From the IMG/VR virus record IMGVR_UViG_3300030110_001999, positions 1 through 32,247 of that record: a DNA stretch of 32,247 nt; one strand, written 5' to 3'. The notes under the pieces were generated by a model. The model did no database searches, had not been told where the DNA came from, and saw only the letters and a list, made by a program, of their open reading frames with translations. Made by a program: the position numbers and the translations under genes. This document shows positions 6,088 through 13,159 of this stretch, in pieces (the stretch's first letter is position 1; each line of letters starts with the position of its first letter). Source of the stretch: a virus.

Positions 6088-6429
6088 TTAAAATGGTAAG
6101 TCATCTTCTCTATCTGGAGACTGAGCCTCCACCGCAACTTCTTCTCTGTACTCTCTTACTCTCCAACCTTGTAAGCTAGTAAACCAAAGGGTTTTTCCCT
6201 CTCTGTTTTCCCAAGCTCTACCCCTTACATTGTAAAACACCTCTACAGTATTACCAACTTTACAAACAGAGTCATCTAGTAATCCGACATTATTGTTTGT
6301 AAAATCTAAAGCTACTACTTGAGGATATTTCTCGATCGTTTCTATAATTAATTTTCTTACTCTAAAAGTTCCTTTTTCTTCTATTTGAGTAATTTGTTGC
6401 ACTTTTCCTTTAATTGACATTTGATTCAT
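6088..6429 (-). CDS. DUF3127-like single-stranded DNA-binding protein
   Basis: 113 residues. An OB-fold-like N-terminal part is at 4-95 (MSIKGKVQQITQIEEKG, RVRKLIIET, VVALDFTNN, GNTVEVFYNVRGRAWENREGKTLWFTSLQGWRV), followed by an acidic tail ending in DREDDLPF. The DDLPF terminus is the classic SSB tail that docks replication proteins. The DUF3127 family is the usual SSB of Bacteroidetes phages. Translation could begin at M1 or M4. It sits 3 nt after the preceding OB-like gene and is followed by the hairpin at 6058-6082. Confidence 0.85.
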   Translation of the reverse strand: MNQMSIKGKVQQITQIEEKGTFRVRKLIIETIEKYPQVVALDFTNNNVGLLDDSVCKVGNTVEVFYNVRGRAWENREGKTLWFTSLQGWRVREYREEVAVEAQSPDREDDLPF

Positions 6430-6432
6430 TTT

Positions 6433-6789
6433 TTATTTGTTTATAAAATCTATTAATAATTGACTATCCGCTAAAACTGTATGGATGTCTGATTGTGGAC
6501 GACTGCTGTGGAATTCACAAGAAGCCTTTACCATTGATTGACGAATAATAAGTTGTTCTTTACTATTGTTGTTTACTGTAGGTTGAGGGTTATACTCTAG
6601 CTTGGCTGTTTTGTATTCCTCGTTTGTTACTTTGTATTCAACCATTTCTCCGACAGACTTTTTAAAATCTCCTTTGGCTAAGAACTGAAATTCTCTACCA
6701 TCGTCGAATCTAACTTGATACTTGTTAAAAACTCCAGAAGCGTTTGAATATTCGCCTCTAGGAATTATGTGGGTTATTTTTCCTTTCAT
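6433..6789 (-). CDS. OB-fold-like DNA-metabolism protein
   Basis: 118 residues in two parts. Residues 1-60 (MKGKITHIIPRGEYSNASGV, VRFDDGREFQFLAKG, VGEMVEYKVT) look like a small OB-type barrel. Residues 75-118 form a helical domain (KEQLIIRQSMVKASCEF ... HTVLADSQLLIDFI) resembling C-terminal parts of phage proteins near SSB. It may bind single-stranded DNA or be a helicase-associated factor; the substrate is not evident. It is the middle gene of the 6883-6088 unit that follows a promoter-like site at 6898-6927. Confidence 0.55.
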   Translation of the reverse strand: MKGKITHIIPRGEYSNASGVFNKYQVRFDDGREFQFLAKGDFKKSVGEMVEYKVTNEEYKTAKLEYNPQPTVNNNSKEQLIIRQSMVKASCEFHSSRPQSDIHTVLADSQLLIDFINK

Positions 6790-6883
6790 AATTTAATTGT
6801 TGTGTTAATTGATTAATTTTAAACTCCATAGCTTGTATTCTTCTATAATACATTTCTATGAGTTCGTCTTTTGGTGTTTTCAT
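6758..6883 (-). CDS. 41-residue protein, unknown function
   Basis: The frame begins MKTPKDELIEMYYRRIQAME and continues as an amphipathic helix (FKINQLTQQLNYER). It ends 32 nt inside the next gene. It is the first frame downstream of the promoter-like element at 6898-6927 and ahead of the SSB genes. It looks like a small coiled coil. The position immediately after a promoter and the start/stop overlap favour a real gene, but no family is recognised. Confidence 0.5.
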   Translation of the reverse strand: MKTPKDELIEMYYRRIQAMEFKINQLTQQLNYERKNNPHNS

Positions 6884-6897
6884 AATTTTAGTTTTCC

Positions 6898-6927
6898 TAA
6901 AGTTATAAAAAATATTTTAAATGCAAA
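6898..6927 (-). promoter_or_regulatory. Candidate Bacteroidetes-type promoter for SSB operon
   Basis: On the minus strand, TTTG (6927-6924), an 18-nt spacer, then TAACTTTA (6905-6898), 7 of 8 to the Bacteroidetes -7 box TAnnTTTG. It sits between the terminator at 6939-6972 and the first small gene at 6883, just where a promoter is needed. Confidence 0.55.
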
Positions 6928-6938
6928 CTATTGTTAAT

Positions 6939-6972
6939 AAAAAAAAGAGGCTTACCGAAATAAACCCCTTTT
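6939..6972 (-). terminator. Intrinsic terminator after ninG-like gene
   Basis: On the minus strand, a 12-bp stem (AAAAGGGGTTTA with TAAGCCTCTTTT, two wobble pairs) and loop TTTCGG, followed by a run of T. It ends the NinG-like transcript 19 nt after its stop codon. Confidence 0.85.
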
Positions 6973-6990
6973 AAAACAAAGGAAAAAAAA

Positions 6991-7386
6991 TTATAACAAA
7001 CTTACTTTTTCTTTATATACATCTATCAAATCTAATAAATCTTCATCAGATTGTTTGACTATTTTTTTACTTTCTATTAACAATTCTTCAGCTTTATTAA
7101 AACCAAATTCTTTATTTAAATTAGCTCCAAAAATATATGCTTGTCCATATCTCATACAATTACAAGCGTAACATTGGGGACGACAGTTGTCTTCTCTCCA
7201 GCGCAATATCCTACTAGATCGACTAATAAAATGTCCATTTTGCATCCCCTCGCCTTTCCAATATGCTTTTTTATTACAGGTATAGCATTTAACAAAGCCT
7301 TTTTTGTCTGCGTATTTACGCCTTATATATTCACTAAATATTGCATCTAGTTTTTTAACAAGAGTTTTTCTTTTTGCTTTTCTCAA
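6991..7386 (-). CDS. ninG: NinG/Rap-like recombination nuclease
   Basis: 131 residues. Signature of lambda NinG (Rap) and related HNH-like zinc proteins: KCYTCNKK (C34, C37), NGHFISR (H52), then NCRPQCYACN (C68, C72, C75). NinG/Rap is a structure-specific endonuclease that acts on D-loops and Holliday-like junctions during phage recombination. The basic N-terminal helix (RKAKRKTLVKKL) fits DNA binding. It is the first gene after the AT-rich gap at 7387-7718 and is closed off by its own terminator, so it forms a separate small unit. Confidence 0.8.
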   Translation of the reverse strand: MRKAKRKTLVKKLDAIFSEYIRRKYADKKGFVKCYTCNKKAYWKGEGMQNGHFISRSSRILRWREDNCRPQCYACNCMRYGQAYIFGANLNKEFGFNKAEELLIESKKIVKQSDEDLLDLIDVYKEKVSLL

Positions 7387-7508
7387 AGTTTTGTTTTAAA
7401 GTTACAAAATTTTAATATACCTTTGCCATATATATATATAATATATACACTTCCCTTAAACAACCTAACCTATAATTTATATATATGATTTATATATATA
7501 CCAGCATA

Positions 7509-7537
7509 ATTATAACATTATGTTAAATAGAAATCAA
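7509..7537 (-). promoter_or_regulatory. Promoter-like TTGATT-N17-TATAAT with operator-like spacer
   Basis: On the minus strand, TTGATT (7537-7532), 17 nt, TATAAT (7514-7509), which is close to the general bacterial sigma-70 consensus. The spacer consists of the 19-nt repeated element, including the palindrome AACATAATGTT. This is the layout of a repressible promoter. It is reported with caution because Bacteroidetes primary sigma factors prefer other boxes. Confidence 0.4.
7515..7533. repeat. 19-nt repeat, copy 1 (palindrome core)
   Basis: Plus-strand ACATTATGTTAAATAGAAA, identical to the copy at 7696-7714. Here the core is part of a perfect inverted repeat AACAT-T-ATGTT (7514-7524). Confidence 0.85.
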
Positions 7538-7695
7538 TAACTAAATTCTTAACATTTGTTACTATTTCTTATCAGGGATTTTACGCTAATAAACTTTCTC
7601 AACTTTTAGGAGTAACTATATTATAGAGGGTACTTAATGTCTTAAAACGCTTAAAAACACGCTTTAATGAGGTGTGTAAAATAAGCACTTTTTAT

Positions 7696-7714
7696 ACATT
7701 ATGTTAAATAGAAA
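7696..7714. repeat. 19-nt repeat, copy 2
   Basis: Exact repeat of 7515-7533, located 4 nt past the stop codon of the holin gene. The palindrome is one base weaker (ACAT-T-ATGT). Confidence 0.85.
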
Positions 7715-7718
7715 CGCT

Positions 7719-8174
7719 TTATTTTTTAAATAAACTTGTAGCTTTTTCTGTCGTTCTTCCACCAAAATAAGCCAACACAACAGCCATCATAACTTTTTCA
7801 AAAGTATCATTCCAAGTTGCATTTATGTGAAAAGGTACACTATCTATACTGTCTAAAATACCTGCTAAAGAAAAAATTACAATACACCAAATTAAAACTA
7901 ATGGGCGAACATTCTTAGATAAAAAAGAGTCACTCATTGAGTCAGCTTGCCATCTTGATGTTATTGCTTGTATCTCTTTATTTTGTTGTTCATATATAAG
8001 TTGCTGTAACTTTATTTTATCTTCTTCTGAAACTTTTGATTTAGTTATTTCTGCAATTGCTTCTTGCGGAGAAGTTACGCCTTCTAATACATTTCCTAAG
8101 GTAGGGTTTATTAATGATGTTGCACCTAATAAAATTTTCCCTATCGTGCTATCTTTAAAATTTTTTTTACTCAT
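7719..8174 (-). CDS. 3TM-type phage holin
   Basis: 151 residues. The C-terminal part has SRWQADSMSDSFLSKNVRP (73-91), a hydrophobic helix at 91-108, a second at about 127-138 (VMMAVVLAYFGG) and the GRTTEK end. This is the arrangement of the 3TM holin / gene-transfer-agent holin family: helices near the C-terminus preceded by a soluble stretch with the RWQAD motif. The protein would open the inner membrane for the M15 endolysin encoded just upstream. An N-terminal weakly hydrophobic segment (IGKILLGATSLINP) may be the first membrane-associated helix. It overlaps the 47-residue gene upstream by 8 nt. Confidence 0.8.
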   Translation of the reverse strand: MSKKNFKDSTIGKILLGATSLINPTLGNVLEGVTSPQEAIAEITKSKVSEEDKIKLQQLIYEQQNKEIQAITSRWQADSMSDSFLSKNVRPLVLIWCIVIFSLAGILDSIDSVPFHINATWNDTFEKVMMAVVLAYFGGRTTEKATSLFKK

Positions 8175-8310
8175 AATAAAATCTCCATTTTAATTGAACG
8201 ATTAATAAGTATACATTTACTTCTTCGTATTCGTGTTCTGTATCTCTAGGAAAATAATTAAATCCTATATTGATTCCGTTTGGTAATAAAAGTATTATAG
8301 AAAAGTCCAT
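8167..8310 (-). CDS. 47-residue lysis-cassette protein, unknown
   Basis: The start lies in a TAATG overlap with the end of the endolysin gene and the stop overlaps the holin start by 8 nt. The sequence MDFSIILLLPNGINIGFNYF then an acidic stretch (EHEYEEVNVYLLIVQLKW) is of a kind I recognise beside lysis genes of Bacteroidetes phages. It is beta-rich and moderately hydrophobic without a clear signal peptide. It could be a membrane-associated lysis accessory; no function is known to me. Confidence 0.65.
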   Translation of the reverse strand: MDFSIILLLPNGINIGFNYFPRDTEHEYEEVNVYLLIVQLKWRFYYE

Positions 8311-8768
8311 TAGTATAATTCGTATTTTGTTTTCCCGTTTTCTCTTATAGCTCTAAGCACTCTGTTTCTGTTTTCTTTTTTACTCACATAAGAAACGTGA
8401 ATCCAATCTGGATTATCATTAGTACCAAATTCATATATTAACTGATCGAAGTCTAAATTTTCTCTTATGTACTGAAACATCTCAAAATTTGTTTTATGTC
8501 CAAATACATCATCTATGTCAATTGCTTGTCCTTTACAATGCTGTGAATTTGTACTTCCACCTATAGCAGTATTAACTTCTGGACTTCTAAAAAAAGATGT
8601 AATCTTTATAGCTCCCCCCACATACATTCTAAGAGGCTCAAATATAAAATCGGCAATTTTGTACATATTATCTAATTGGTTGTCGTTAGGTGTGTTATTT
8701 AAGCCCCTACGTTTAGCTGTAGCACTATGAACTGCTTCTTTATAAGATATGTGTTTACTTATTTGCAT
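8310..8768 (-). CDS. Peptidase M15-type endolysin
   Basis: 152 residues from the ATG at 8768 (MQISKHISYKEAVHSATAKR), the usual opening of this family. A 16-codon longer frame reads across the upstream gene's end and is not used. Zinc and catalytic residues are visible: SxHxxGxAxD at 75-84 (H77, D84), E113 in IYEFG and H124 in DWIHVSY. This is the D-Ala-D-Ala carboxypeptidase / L-Ala-D-Glu endopeptidase type that cuts peptide cross-links of peptidoglycan. It has no signal peptide, so release depends on the holin two genes downstream. Confidence 0.88.
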   Translation of the reverse strand: MQISKHISYKEAVHSATAKRRGLNNTPNDNQLDNMYKIADFIFEPLRMYVGGAIKITSFFRSPEVNTAIGGSTNSQHCKGQAIDIDDVFGHKTNFEMFQYIRENLDFDQLIYEFGTNDNPDWIHVSYVSKKENRNRVLRAIRENGKTKYELY

Positions 8769-8770
8769 TA

Positions 8771-8914
8771 TTACATATTTGTTGGTTCGGGCATATTTAC
8801 TTCGGGAATATCGCATTTATCTAAGTTAAATGTAAATTTATAAATTAACGCATTCCATTTACGTTTTAATATGCAACAATAATTTTTAAAATTATCTTTT
8901 ATTTTTTGTATCAT
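8771..8914 (-). CDS. 47-residue basic protein, unknown
   Basis: It overlaps the beta-barrel gene's stop by 4 nt (ATGA) and ends 2 nt before the endolysin ATG. The basic, aromatic N-terminal half (MIQKIKDNFKNYCCILKRKW) is followed by a short acidic Pro-rich end (DIPEVNMPEPTNM). C13, C14 and C34 are present. The region around 11-30 is amphipathic and could sit on the membrane. The position between envelope protein and endolysin suggests a lysis accessory; this is inference. Confidence 0.55.
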   Translation of the reverse strand: MIQKIKDNFKNYCCILKRKWNALIYKFTFNLDKCDIPEVNMPEPTNM

Positions 8915-10251
8915 AATCTAAAGTTTATACCAGCTGAGGTGTTAAATATTTCACTATCCCAGAACTTTGTGTATTCTCCCTCAACAAAGAAACCTAAAGT
9001 TCTACTTAATTTCCAACCCATAATAAAACCTGCTTGATAATCACTCCATTGCTCTGGCGATGAATCTTCTTTTAATCCACCTAATCCCCAATTATTACGA
9101 TTTAAATAGTTAAAATCTGAATCTCCTTTAAAATATTTGTGATAAGGTAATATCCAATTTGCGTAAGAATGTATCCAGAATTTACTTCTTTGGTGATAAA
9201 AATCAAAACCAATAATAGGAGCATATTCTGCATAAGGATCTAAAGTGTCCCATATTTCATTATTATATCTATTCATCAATCCACCAAATATTTCATCTCT
9301 AAATTGCAAGTCTGTATAAGCTACGATTTCACCTTGAGAATTAATCCAATACCAGTCCGACATTTCATTTCCATACTGATCAGTAGAAGTGTAATATATA
9401 TCATCATATCCATACATAAAACCTAAACTATACCAAGCATTAACAGGATACTCAAAAACATTACCTTGAGAGTCTGTATATGAATCAGTTTCATTTAACC
9501 ATATTTCAATAGGATTATAACCATACGCTTTTTGATGTGTTCTAGCAATAACTCCCCCAGAAATACTAAACTTTTTACCAATAGGTAATCTTAATCTTGC
9601 CTCTGCTGATTGATATTTGAAACCTACGTTTCCCTGTTCTCTTTGTTCTAATTTTACAATATGGTTTTTTCCTGTATGTCTTATAAAATATCTTGAGTTA
9701 GTAAATGTTTCTCCTCTACGTCTTTCTTTTTCAAAATGTAATAAATACTCAAATCCTTGCACAGCTGCGGTTGGAGCTGATAATGACTTATTGTTTTCTG
9801 TTCCATCATAATAATGCTTGGCTTTTATTTCATAATCAAATCTTGCTAATTTTCTAAAACCAAAACCAACTCTATAATCAAAAGGGTGATATATTGTTTC
9901 ATCTATTACTTGAGGTACATCATAAAGGTTTTCTGGATTTGTTCTTACAAAGTAATCTTTTCGTTGTTGTTCATAAGAGTTTCTCCCATCTCCTGCTACA
10001 TATAAAGTTCCATATTTAAAAAACTCTTTATATATATCCTTAAAGAATGTTTTTTTTCTTTTTAATGGCTCTTGTGTTATTACTTGTGCAGATGTTCCAA
10101 CAAACACAAACATTAAAATTAGTGCAATAAGTTTTTTTTGTTTTTGGATAAGTTTAAAAGTAAAATACAAAACACTTAAAATAAATGCTAGGTGAATTAA
10201 ATTTAAATGACTTTCTCCACATATTCCTAAAATGTGATTTATTATTTCCAT
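8911..10251 (-). CDS. Phage-encoded outer-membrane beta-barrel-like protein
   Basis: 446 residues. The N-terminus has two hydrophobic segments: about 16-34 (after MEIINHILGICGESH) and 39-56 (KKLIALILMFVFVGTSAQ, which reads as a full signal peptide ending at A-Q). The mature part is rich in aromatic, alternating beta strands (DYRVGFGFRKLARFDYEIKAKHYY; RLPIGKKFSISGGVIAR; WSDYQAGFIMGWKLSRTLGFFVEGEY). It ends in SAGINFRL, consistent with a barrel insertion signal. A family of this kind occurs in marine Bacteroidetes phages, but its role is not known to me. Possibilities are outer-membrane disruption at lysis, receptor masking or superinfection exclusion. It lies between a secreted thioredoxin-like protein (2 nt apart) and the lysis genes. 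Confidence 0.6.
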   Translation of the reverse strand: MEIINHILGICGESHLNLIHLAFILSVLYFTFKLIQKQKKLIALILMFVFVGTSAQVITQEPLKRKKTFFKDIYKEFFKYGTLYVAGDGRNSYEQQRKDYFVRTNPENLYDVPQVIDETIYHPFDYRVGFGFRKLARFDYEIKAKHYYDGTENNKSLSAPTAAVQGFEYLLHFEKERRRGETFTNSRYFIRHTGKNHIVKLEQREQGNVGFKYQSAEARLRLPIGKKFSISGGVIARTHQKAYGYNPIEIWLNETDSYTDSQGNVFEYPVNAWYSLGFMYGYDDIYYTSTDQYGNEMSDWYWINSQGEIVAYTDLQFRDEIFGGLMNRYNNEIWDTLDPYAEYAPIIGFDFYHQRSKFWIHSYANWILPYHKYFKGDSDFNYLNRNNWGLGGLKEDSSPEQWSDYQAGFIMGWKLSRTLGFFVEGEYTKFWDSEIFNTSAGINFRL

Positions 10252-10253
10252 AG

Positions 10254-10613
10254 TTAAAATTTACTTTCTATTATTTTTTCTATTTGTTCTTCGATCGATT
10301 CAACAGCATTCTCTGGCAGTTTTAAAGATATTCCAGACTCTACTCTAAAAACTTCTTCACCATTATTAAAAAGTATAATTGTAGGAATATATTTTACTTT
10401 ATTTTTGGCAAAGAGCTTGCTTGCTTTAGACATATATAAAGTATTGACTTCATAACCTCTAAAGTTTTTTAATGATATTTCGTTGTCTTTTACAAATTCT
10501 GCACTATATTGAATAATCTCAATATTAGATTGAGCAATACTCACAAAAGTCAGAAAGAACGCAATTATTACACATATTTTATTTTTTTGATATTTGATAC
10601 AACCTTTCATCAA
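10254..10613 (-). CDS. Secreted thioredoxin-fold protein lacking CxxC
   Basis: 119 residues. Residues about 8-28 (KNKICVIIAFFLTFVSIAQ) form a signal peptide with a basic start, hydrophobic core and small residues before the cut. The mature part follows the thioredoxin pattern: IEIIQYSAEFVKDN in place of the WCxxC strand-loop, EVNTLYMSKASKLFAKNKVKYIPTIILFNNGEEV with the cis-proline at P77, and a closing helix. No CxxC is present, so disulfide exchange is not expected; it may be a chaperone or a structural partner of the outer-membrane protein encoded 2 nt downstream. Start M1 or M2. Confidence 0.65.
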   Translation of the reverse strand: MMKGCIKYQKNKICVIIAFFLTFVSIAQSNIEIIQYSAEFVKDNEISLKNFRGYEVNTLYMSKASKLFAKNKVKYIPTIILFNNGEEVFRVESGISLKLPENAVESIEEQIEKIIESKF

Positions 10614-10878
10614 TTTTATTTAGTTGTTCTTTTATTTCTCCTACAGATTTTTCTAATCCTTGTACTTTTTCATTAGTGTTAGATATTTCAGATCTTACCA
10701 ATTCATCTTTATAACTCCATTCTATTTTAGACACCTCAGGCTTTGGTTCTTCCATTGCTCTTGCTATGTCAGATTTTAAAACAAAATACATTGATGAAAT
10801 AGAAACAGTAAATCCTATTATCAATGATATTGTTTTTAAGTCCAAAGTTACATTAGTATCCTCACTAATCTTAGCCAT
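10579..10878 (-). CDS. Membrane-anchored coiled-coil protein (possible lysis accessory)
   Basis: 99 residues: a short polar N-terminus (MAKISEDTNVTLDLKT), one transmembrane helix at about 16-34 (ISLIIGFTVSISSMYFVL), a linker, then a coiled coil over the last 40 residues (NEKVQGLEKSVGEIKEQLNKIDERL). The layout resembles inner-membrane spanins or XhlA-like proteins. No outer-membrane lipoprotein partner is evident in an embedded frame, although the beta-barrel protein nearby could fill an outer-membrane role. It overlaps the thioredoxin-like gene by 35 nt. Confidence 0.6.
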   Translation of the reverse strand: MAKISEDTNVTLDLKTISLIIGFTVSISSMYFVLKSDIARAMEEPKPEVSKIEWSYKDELVRSEISNTNEKVQGLEKSVGEIKEQLNKIDERLYQISKK

Positions 10879-11246
10879 TACATTTTATTTTTTTGATATG
10901 ATACTCCCATAAAAGAATGGACTCCCTCGCTATCTATATCAACAGCGTAAGACTTCCACCCATAAGGATGTTCATAAGTTATGTTTTCTTCTTCGTCTAT
11001 TTCTTGTATTTCGCTACCATTCCAAAGAACGTCAACGTGATATTTAGTAGAATAAACAGGAGCTTTTGTTTCATTGCCCTCATCATCATACTCACCTTGC
11101 TCTACGACAATATTACCTAGCTTAACAACGGTGTGTTTATGTGAAGGAAAATCATTGCCATCCACATCCTTTACACTTGGTAAAGCATTTATTTTTGTGT
11201 CTGCTTGACTTTTAGAATCAAATTCGTATTTACTTACTTTTATCAT
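10878..11246 (-). CDS. Small beta-rich protein, probably virion or fibre accessory
   Basis: 122 residues from the ATG at 11246 (MIKVSKYEFDSKSQADTKIN). Nineteen further codons upstream are strongly basic and overlap the neighbouring 58-residue gene, so they were not used. The protein is acidic with beta-type repeats (HTVVKLGNIVVEQGEYDDEG, KYHVDVLWNG, ENITYEHPYGWKSYAVDIDSEGVHSFMGVSYQ). The GVHSFMGVSYQ end is typical of small proteins downstream of phage tail-fibre genes. It could be a fibre tip, chaperone or decoration protein. Confidence 0.6.
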   Translation of the reverse strand: MIKVSKYEFDSKSQADTKINALPSVKDVDGNDFPSHKHTVVKLGNIVVEQGEYDDEGNETKAPVYSTKYHVDVLWNGSEIQEIDEEENITYEHPYGWKSYAVDIDSEGVHSFMGVSYQKNKM

Positions 11247-11406
11247 TTTTCTTTTTTGCTTTGTATTCTTTCCACGCTTCAGGCTCTTTGCCATCCCATT
11301 CAATAATTATAGAATTACCATCTAAAACTATTCCGTGAGAATGTGGTGTTTTAATGCTATTATACATTGCTATCATTTCATCTCTATCTTTAAAATTATA
11401 TTTCAT
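11230..11406 (-). CDS. 58-residue protein downstream of tail fibre
   Basis: It starts 2 nt after the fibre gene stop and ends 17 nt inside the next gene. Sequence MKYNFKDRDEMIAMYNSIKT, then PHSHGIVLDGNSIIIEWDGKEPEAW and a Lys-rich end. It is compact and polar, with an H-S-H-G turn. No known domain is recognised. Similar small genes often trail fibre genes in marine phages, so a virion-related or assembly role is plausible. Confidence 0.6.
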   Translation of the reverse strand: MKYNFKDRDEMIAMYNSIKTPHSHGIVLDGNSIIIEWDGKEPEAWKEYKAKKKNDKSK

Positions 11407-11408
11407 AT

Positions 11409-12935
11409 CTAACTTGTTAATGTTACTAATTCTGTATCTGATAATGCTTCTTTAAATACTGCTATACATTTTACTTTTCCGTAGAATATATTTGAATTTC
11501 CTACAGCATTAGCAAATTGTACTTGTGATAAACCAACAGGTGCTGCACCACTTGTATCTGTTTTTACTTTATTACCATTAACCCATAAAGCATAATCGTT
11601 AACTTTGTACTTAATTGCAATTTTGTTAAAATCTGTTATTTCTGATAATGTGAAATTATTGTCAAAAACATTTGAGCCTCCTGATGAAGCTAATACATTT
11701 ATAAAATTAGATGTGCCACCATATCTTAATACAATTCTGTTTGATGTAGTTCCATCAGAAACTGAGATAGTCCTAAAAGTTAAATCATCTGCAAGTGCAG
11801 CTATCTCTGCATATAAAACACCCTCTGTAGAGTTTATTAAGTCGCTGTTTCCTGCATTGTTTGCTGCATCTGCACTACGAGTAACTGCACTTCCTGAAGT
11901 GTGTATTAAAGATGTTGCATAGCTTCCGTGTTCTATCTGCATTCCCCAAGCTAAAAAATCTACACTTGTTATTGAATTTATAACAGGATATACACCAACA
12001 TTACAAAAATTAGTGCTTCCTGAACCTGTAAACTCATATCTTTGCCAATTAGTAGTTATTTCTACTGAATTTATACTTGAGTTTCTTCCGTAAAATGCTA
12101 TAGTTTGATTTTGAGAAGTATTAGATTTAAGCCAAACACTACCACTATAACTGCCACTTGTTGATGTTACAGCAGTTGAACTTTTAACAGCATAACCTGA
12201 GCCTGTAGCAGAAGCAACTATTCTTGTAGCTGATTGTGTTCCTTCAGGAGAAATTGCATAGTTTGCAGTAGAAGTAACAGCTCCATCTCCACCTGTACCA
12301 TTTGGTAATAAATGTATATTGTCACTGTTAGTCGTTTGGTTTGTTCGCTGAGGCTCAAGCAAGATACTTCCTACTCCACTTAAATAATCTATTCTTGGAA
12401 TGTTAGCAGCTACTGTTTCTATTAAACTCCTTTCGTTTACTCTTGTTGCAGTTGTAGATCTTGTGAAGTCAAAGTCGGCATCTGTTACTTCTTTTATACT
12501 AACATTATCTATTGAAAATTGTGGGTTGCTTATTGCATATAAATAAAGTGTTGGAGTGCTTGATGTAGAAACTACCTCAAAAGTATGTTCTCCATTACCT
12601 GTAAATTGTGTAATTACTTGCCCACTAAATTGAGGCTGTATTAAACCTTGTGTATAATTACTAATAGTAAGTTTTATTTCATAAAGGAAATTTGCTCTAA
12701 CACCACTTAAAGATTGTGTTATTGCTGTTGTAGCATTATGATTTACTGTTGCAATTCCGTTAGCAATAGTCCAACCTGTCTGAACATTCCAATCATTACT
12801 GCCATTACTGAAATCTCCATTTGTAACAAGCTCAGTGCCTAAAGAATAAACAGGTTTTATAGAATTAAGTATACCTGTCCCATACGCTGTTGGAGTCAAT
12901 ACAATACTTGCTTTTTGTAATAAAGGATGATTCAT
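11409..12935 (-). CDS. Tail fibre / receptor-binding protein with carbohydrate-binding-like domains
   Basis: 508 residues. After a short N-terminal attachment segment there is a CBM_4_9-like jelly-roll (about 33-150: ELVTNGDFSNGSNDWNVQTG ... YAISNPQFSIDNVSIKEV), a linker typical of phage fibres (FDFTRSTTATRVNERSLIE, about 154-172), a second jelly-roll (about 205-345, SATRIVASATGSGYAV ... LAWGMQIEHGSYATS) and a concanavalin/LamG-like C-terminal domain (about 365-508, EGVLYAEIAAL ... KVKCIAVFKEALSDTE). It probably binds host surface glycans. Composition is high in S, T, N and G, unlike the Lys/Glu-rich early proteins. It overlaps the small gene upstream by one base (TAATG). Confidence 0.75.
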   Translation of the reverse strand: MNHPLLQKASIVLTPTAYGTGILNSIKPVYSLGTELVTNGDFSNGSNDWNVQTGWTIANGIATVNHNATTAITQSLSGVRANFLYEIKLTISNYTQGLIQPQFSGQVITQFTGNGEHTFEVVSTSSTPTLYLYAISNPQFSIDNVSIKEVTDADFDFTRSTTATRVNERSLIETVAANIPRIDYLSGVGSILLEPQRTNQTTNSDNIHLLPNGTGGDGAVTSTANYAISPEGTQSATRIVASATGSGYAVKSSTAVTSTSGSYSGSVWLKSNTSQNQTIAFYGRNSSINSVEITTNWQRYEFTGSGSTNFCNVGVYPVINSITSVDFLAWGMQIEHGSYATSLIHTSGSAVTRSADAANNAGNSDLINSTEGVLYAEIAALADDLTFRTISVSDGTTSNRIVLRYGGTSNFINVLASSGGSNVFDNNFTLSEITDFNKIAIKYKVNDYALWVNGNKVKTDTSGAAPVGLSQVQFANAVGNSNIFYGKVKCIAVFKEALSDTELVTLTS

Positions 12936-13111
12936 TATAGTTCTTCTAAAAGTTTAACTGTTTCTCCGTTGTTCTCGTATGTTATTGTTCGCCTTCTAAG
13001 ATCTGAAGTGAGATACGCTACATAGTAGTCATCTCCCCAACTAACATCATTTTGTCCGTTTCCCCAATAACTGTACGAGTAACTTATTCCCCAATTGTTT
13101 GTATTTGCCAT
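12935..13111 (-). CDS. 58-residue Trp/Tyr-rich protein, probably virion accessory
   Basis: It ends in a TAATG overlap with the fibre gene. The N-terminal half is rich in W, Y, G, S and N (NWGISYSYSYWGNGQNDVSW) and the C-terminal half is a short charged segment (RRRTITYENNGETVKLLEEL). Such aromatic-rich short proteins commonly sit next to fibre genes. An adhesin tip or fibre-binding role is inferred from position only. Confidence 0.6.
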   Translation of the reverse strand: MANTNNWGISYSYSYWGNGQNDVSWGDDYYVAYLTSDLRRRTITYENNGETVKLLEEL

Positions 13112-13159
13112 TTAAATACTGTTTTAATTTAATTATATTTTTTTTTTTTGGTTTATATA

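Larger units (their letters stand above)
7387..7718. other. 332-bp non-coding AT-rich region between lysis and early genes
   Basis: No credible frame on either strand. It contains long alternating AT runs (about 7434-7452 and 7477-7500), two copies of a 19-nt element (7515-7533, 7696-7714), three ACGCTT repeats (about 7647, 7659 and 7714) and a promoter-like sequence at 7509-7537. Its position, at the end of the lysis block and just before NinG, makes it the best candidate for the early promoter region and possibly the replication origin. The origin role is inference. Confidence 0.6.

Noticed and set aside
7387-7718. tRNA or CRISPR array in the non-coding gap
   Set aside because: No cloverleaf arms or CCA-type end, and the two 19-nt repeats are 163 nt apart with no regular spacing.
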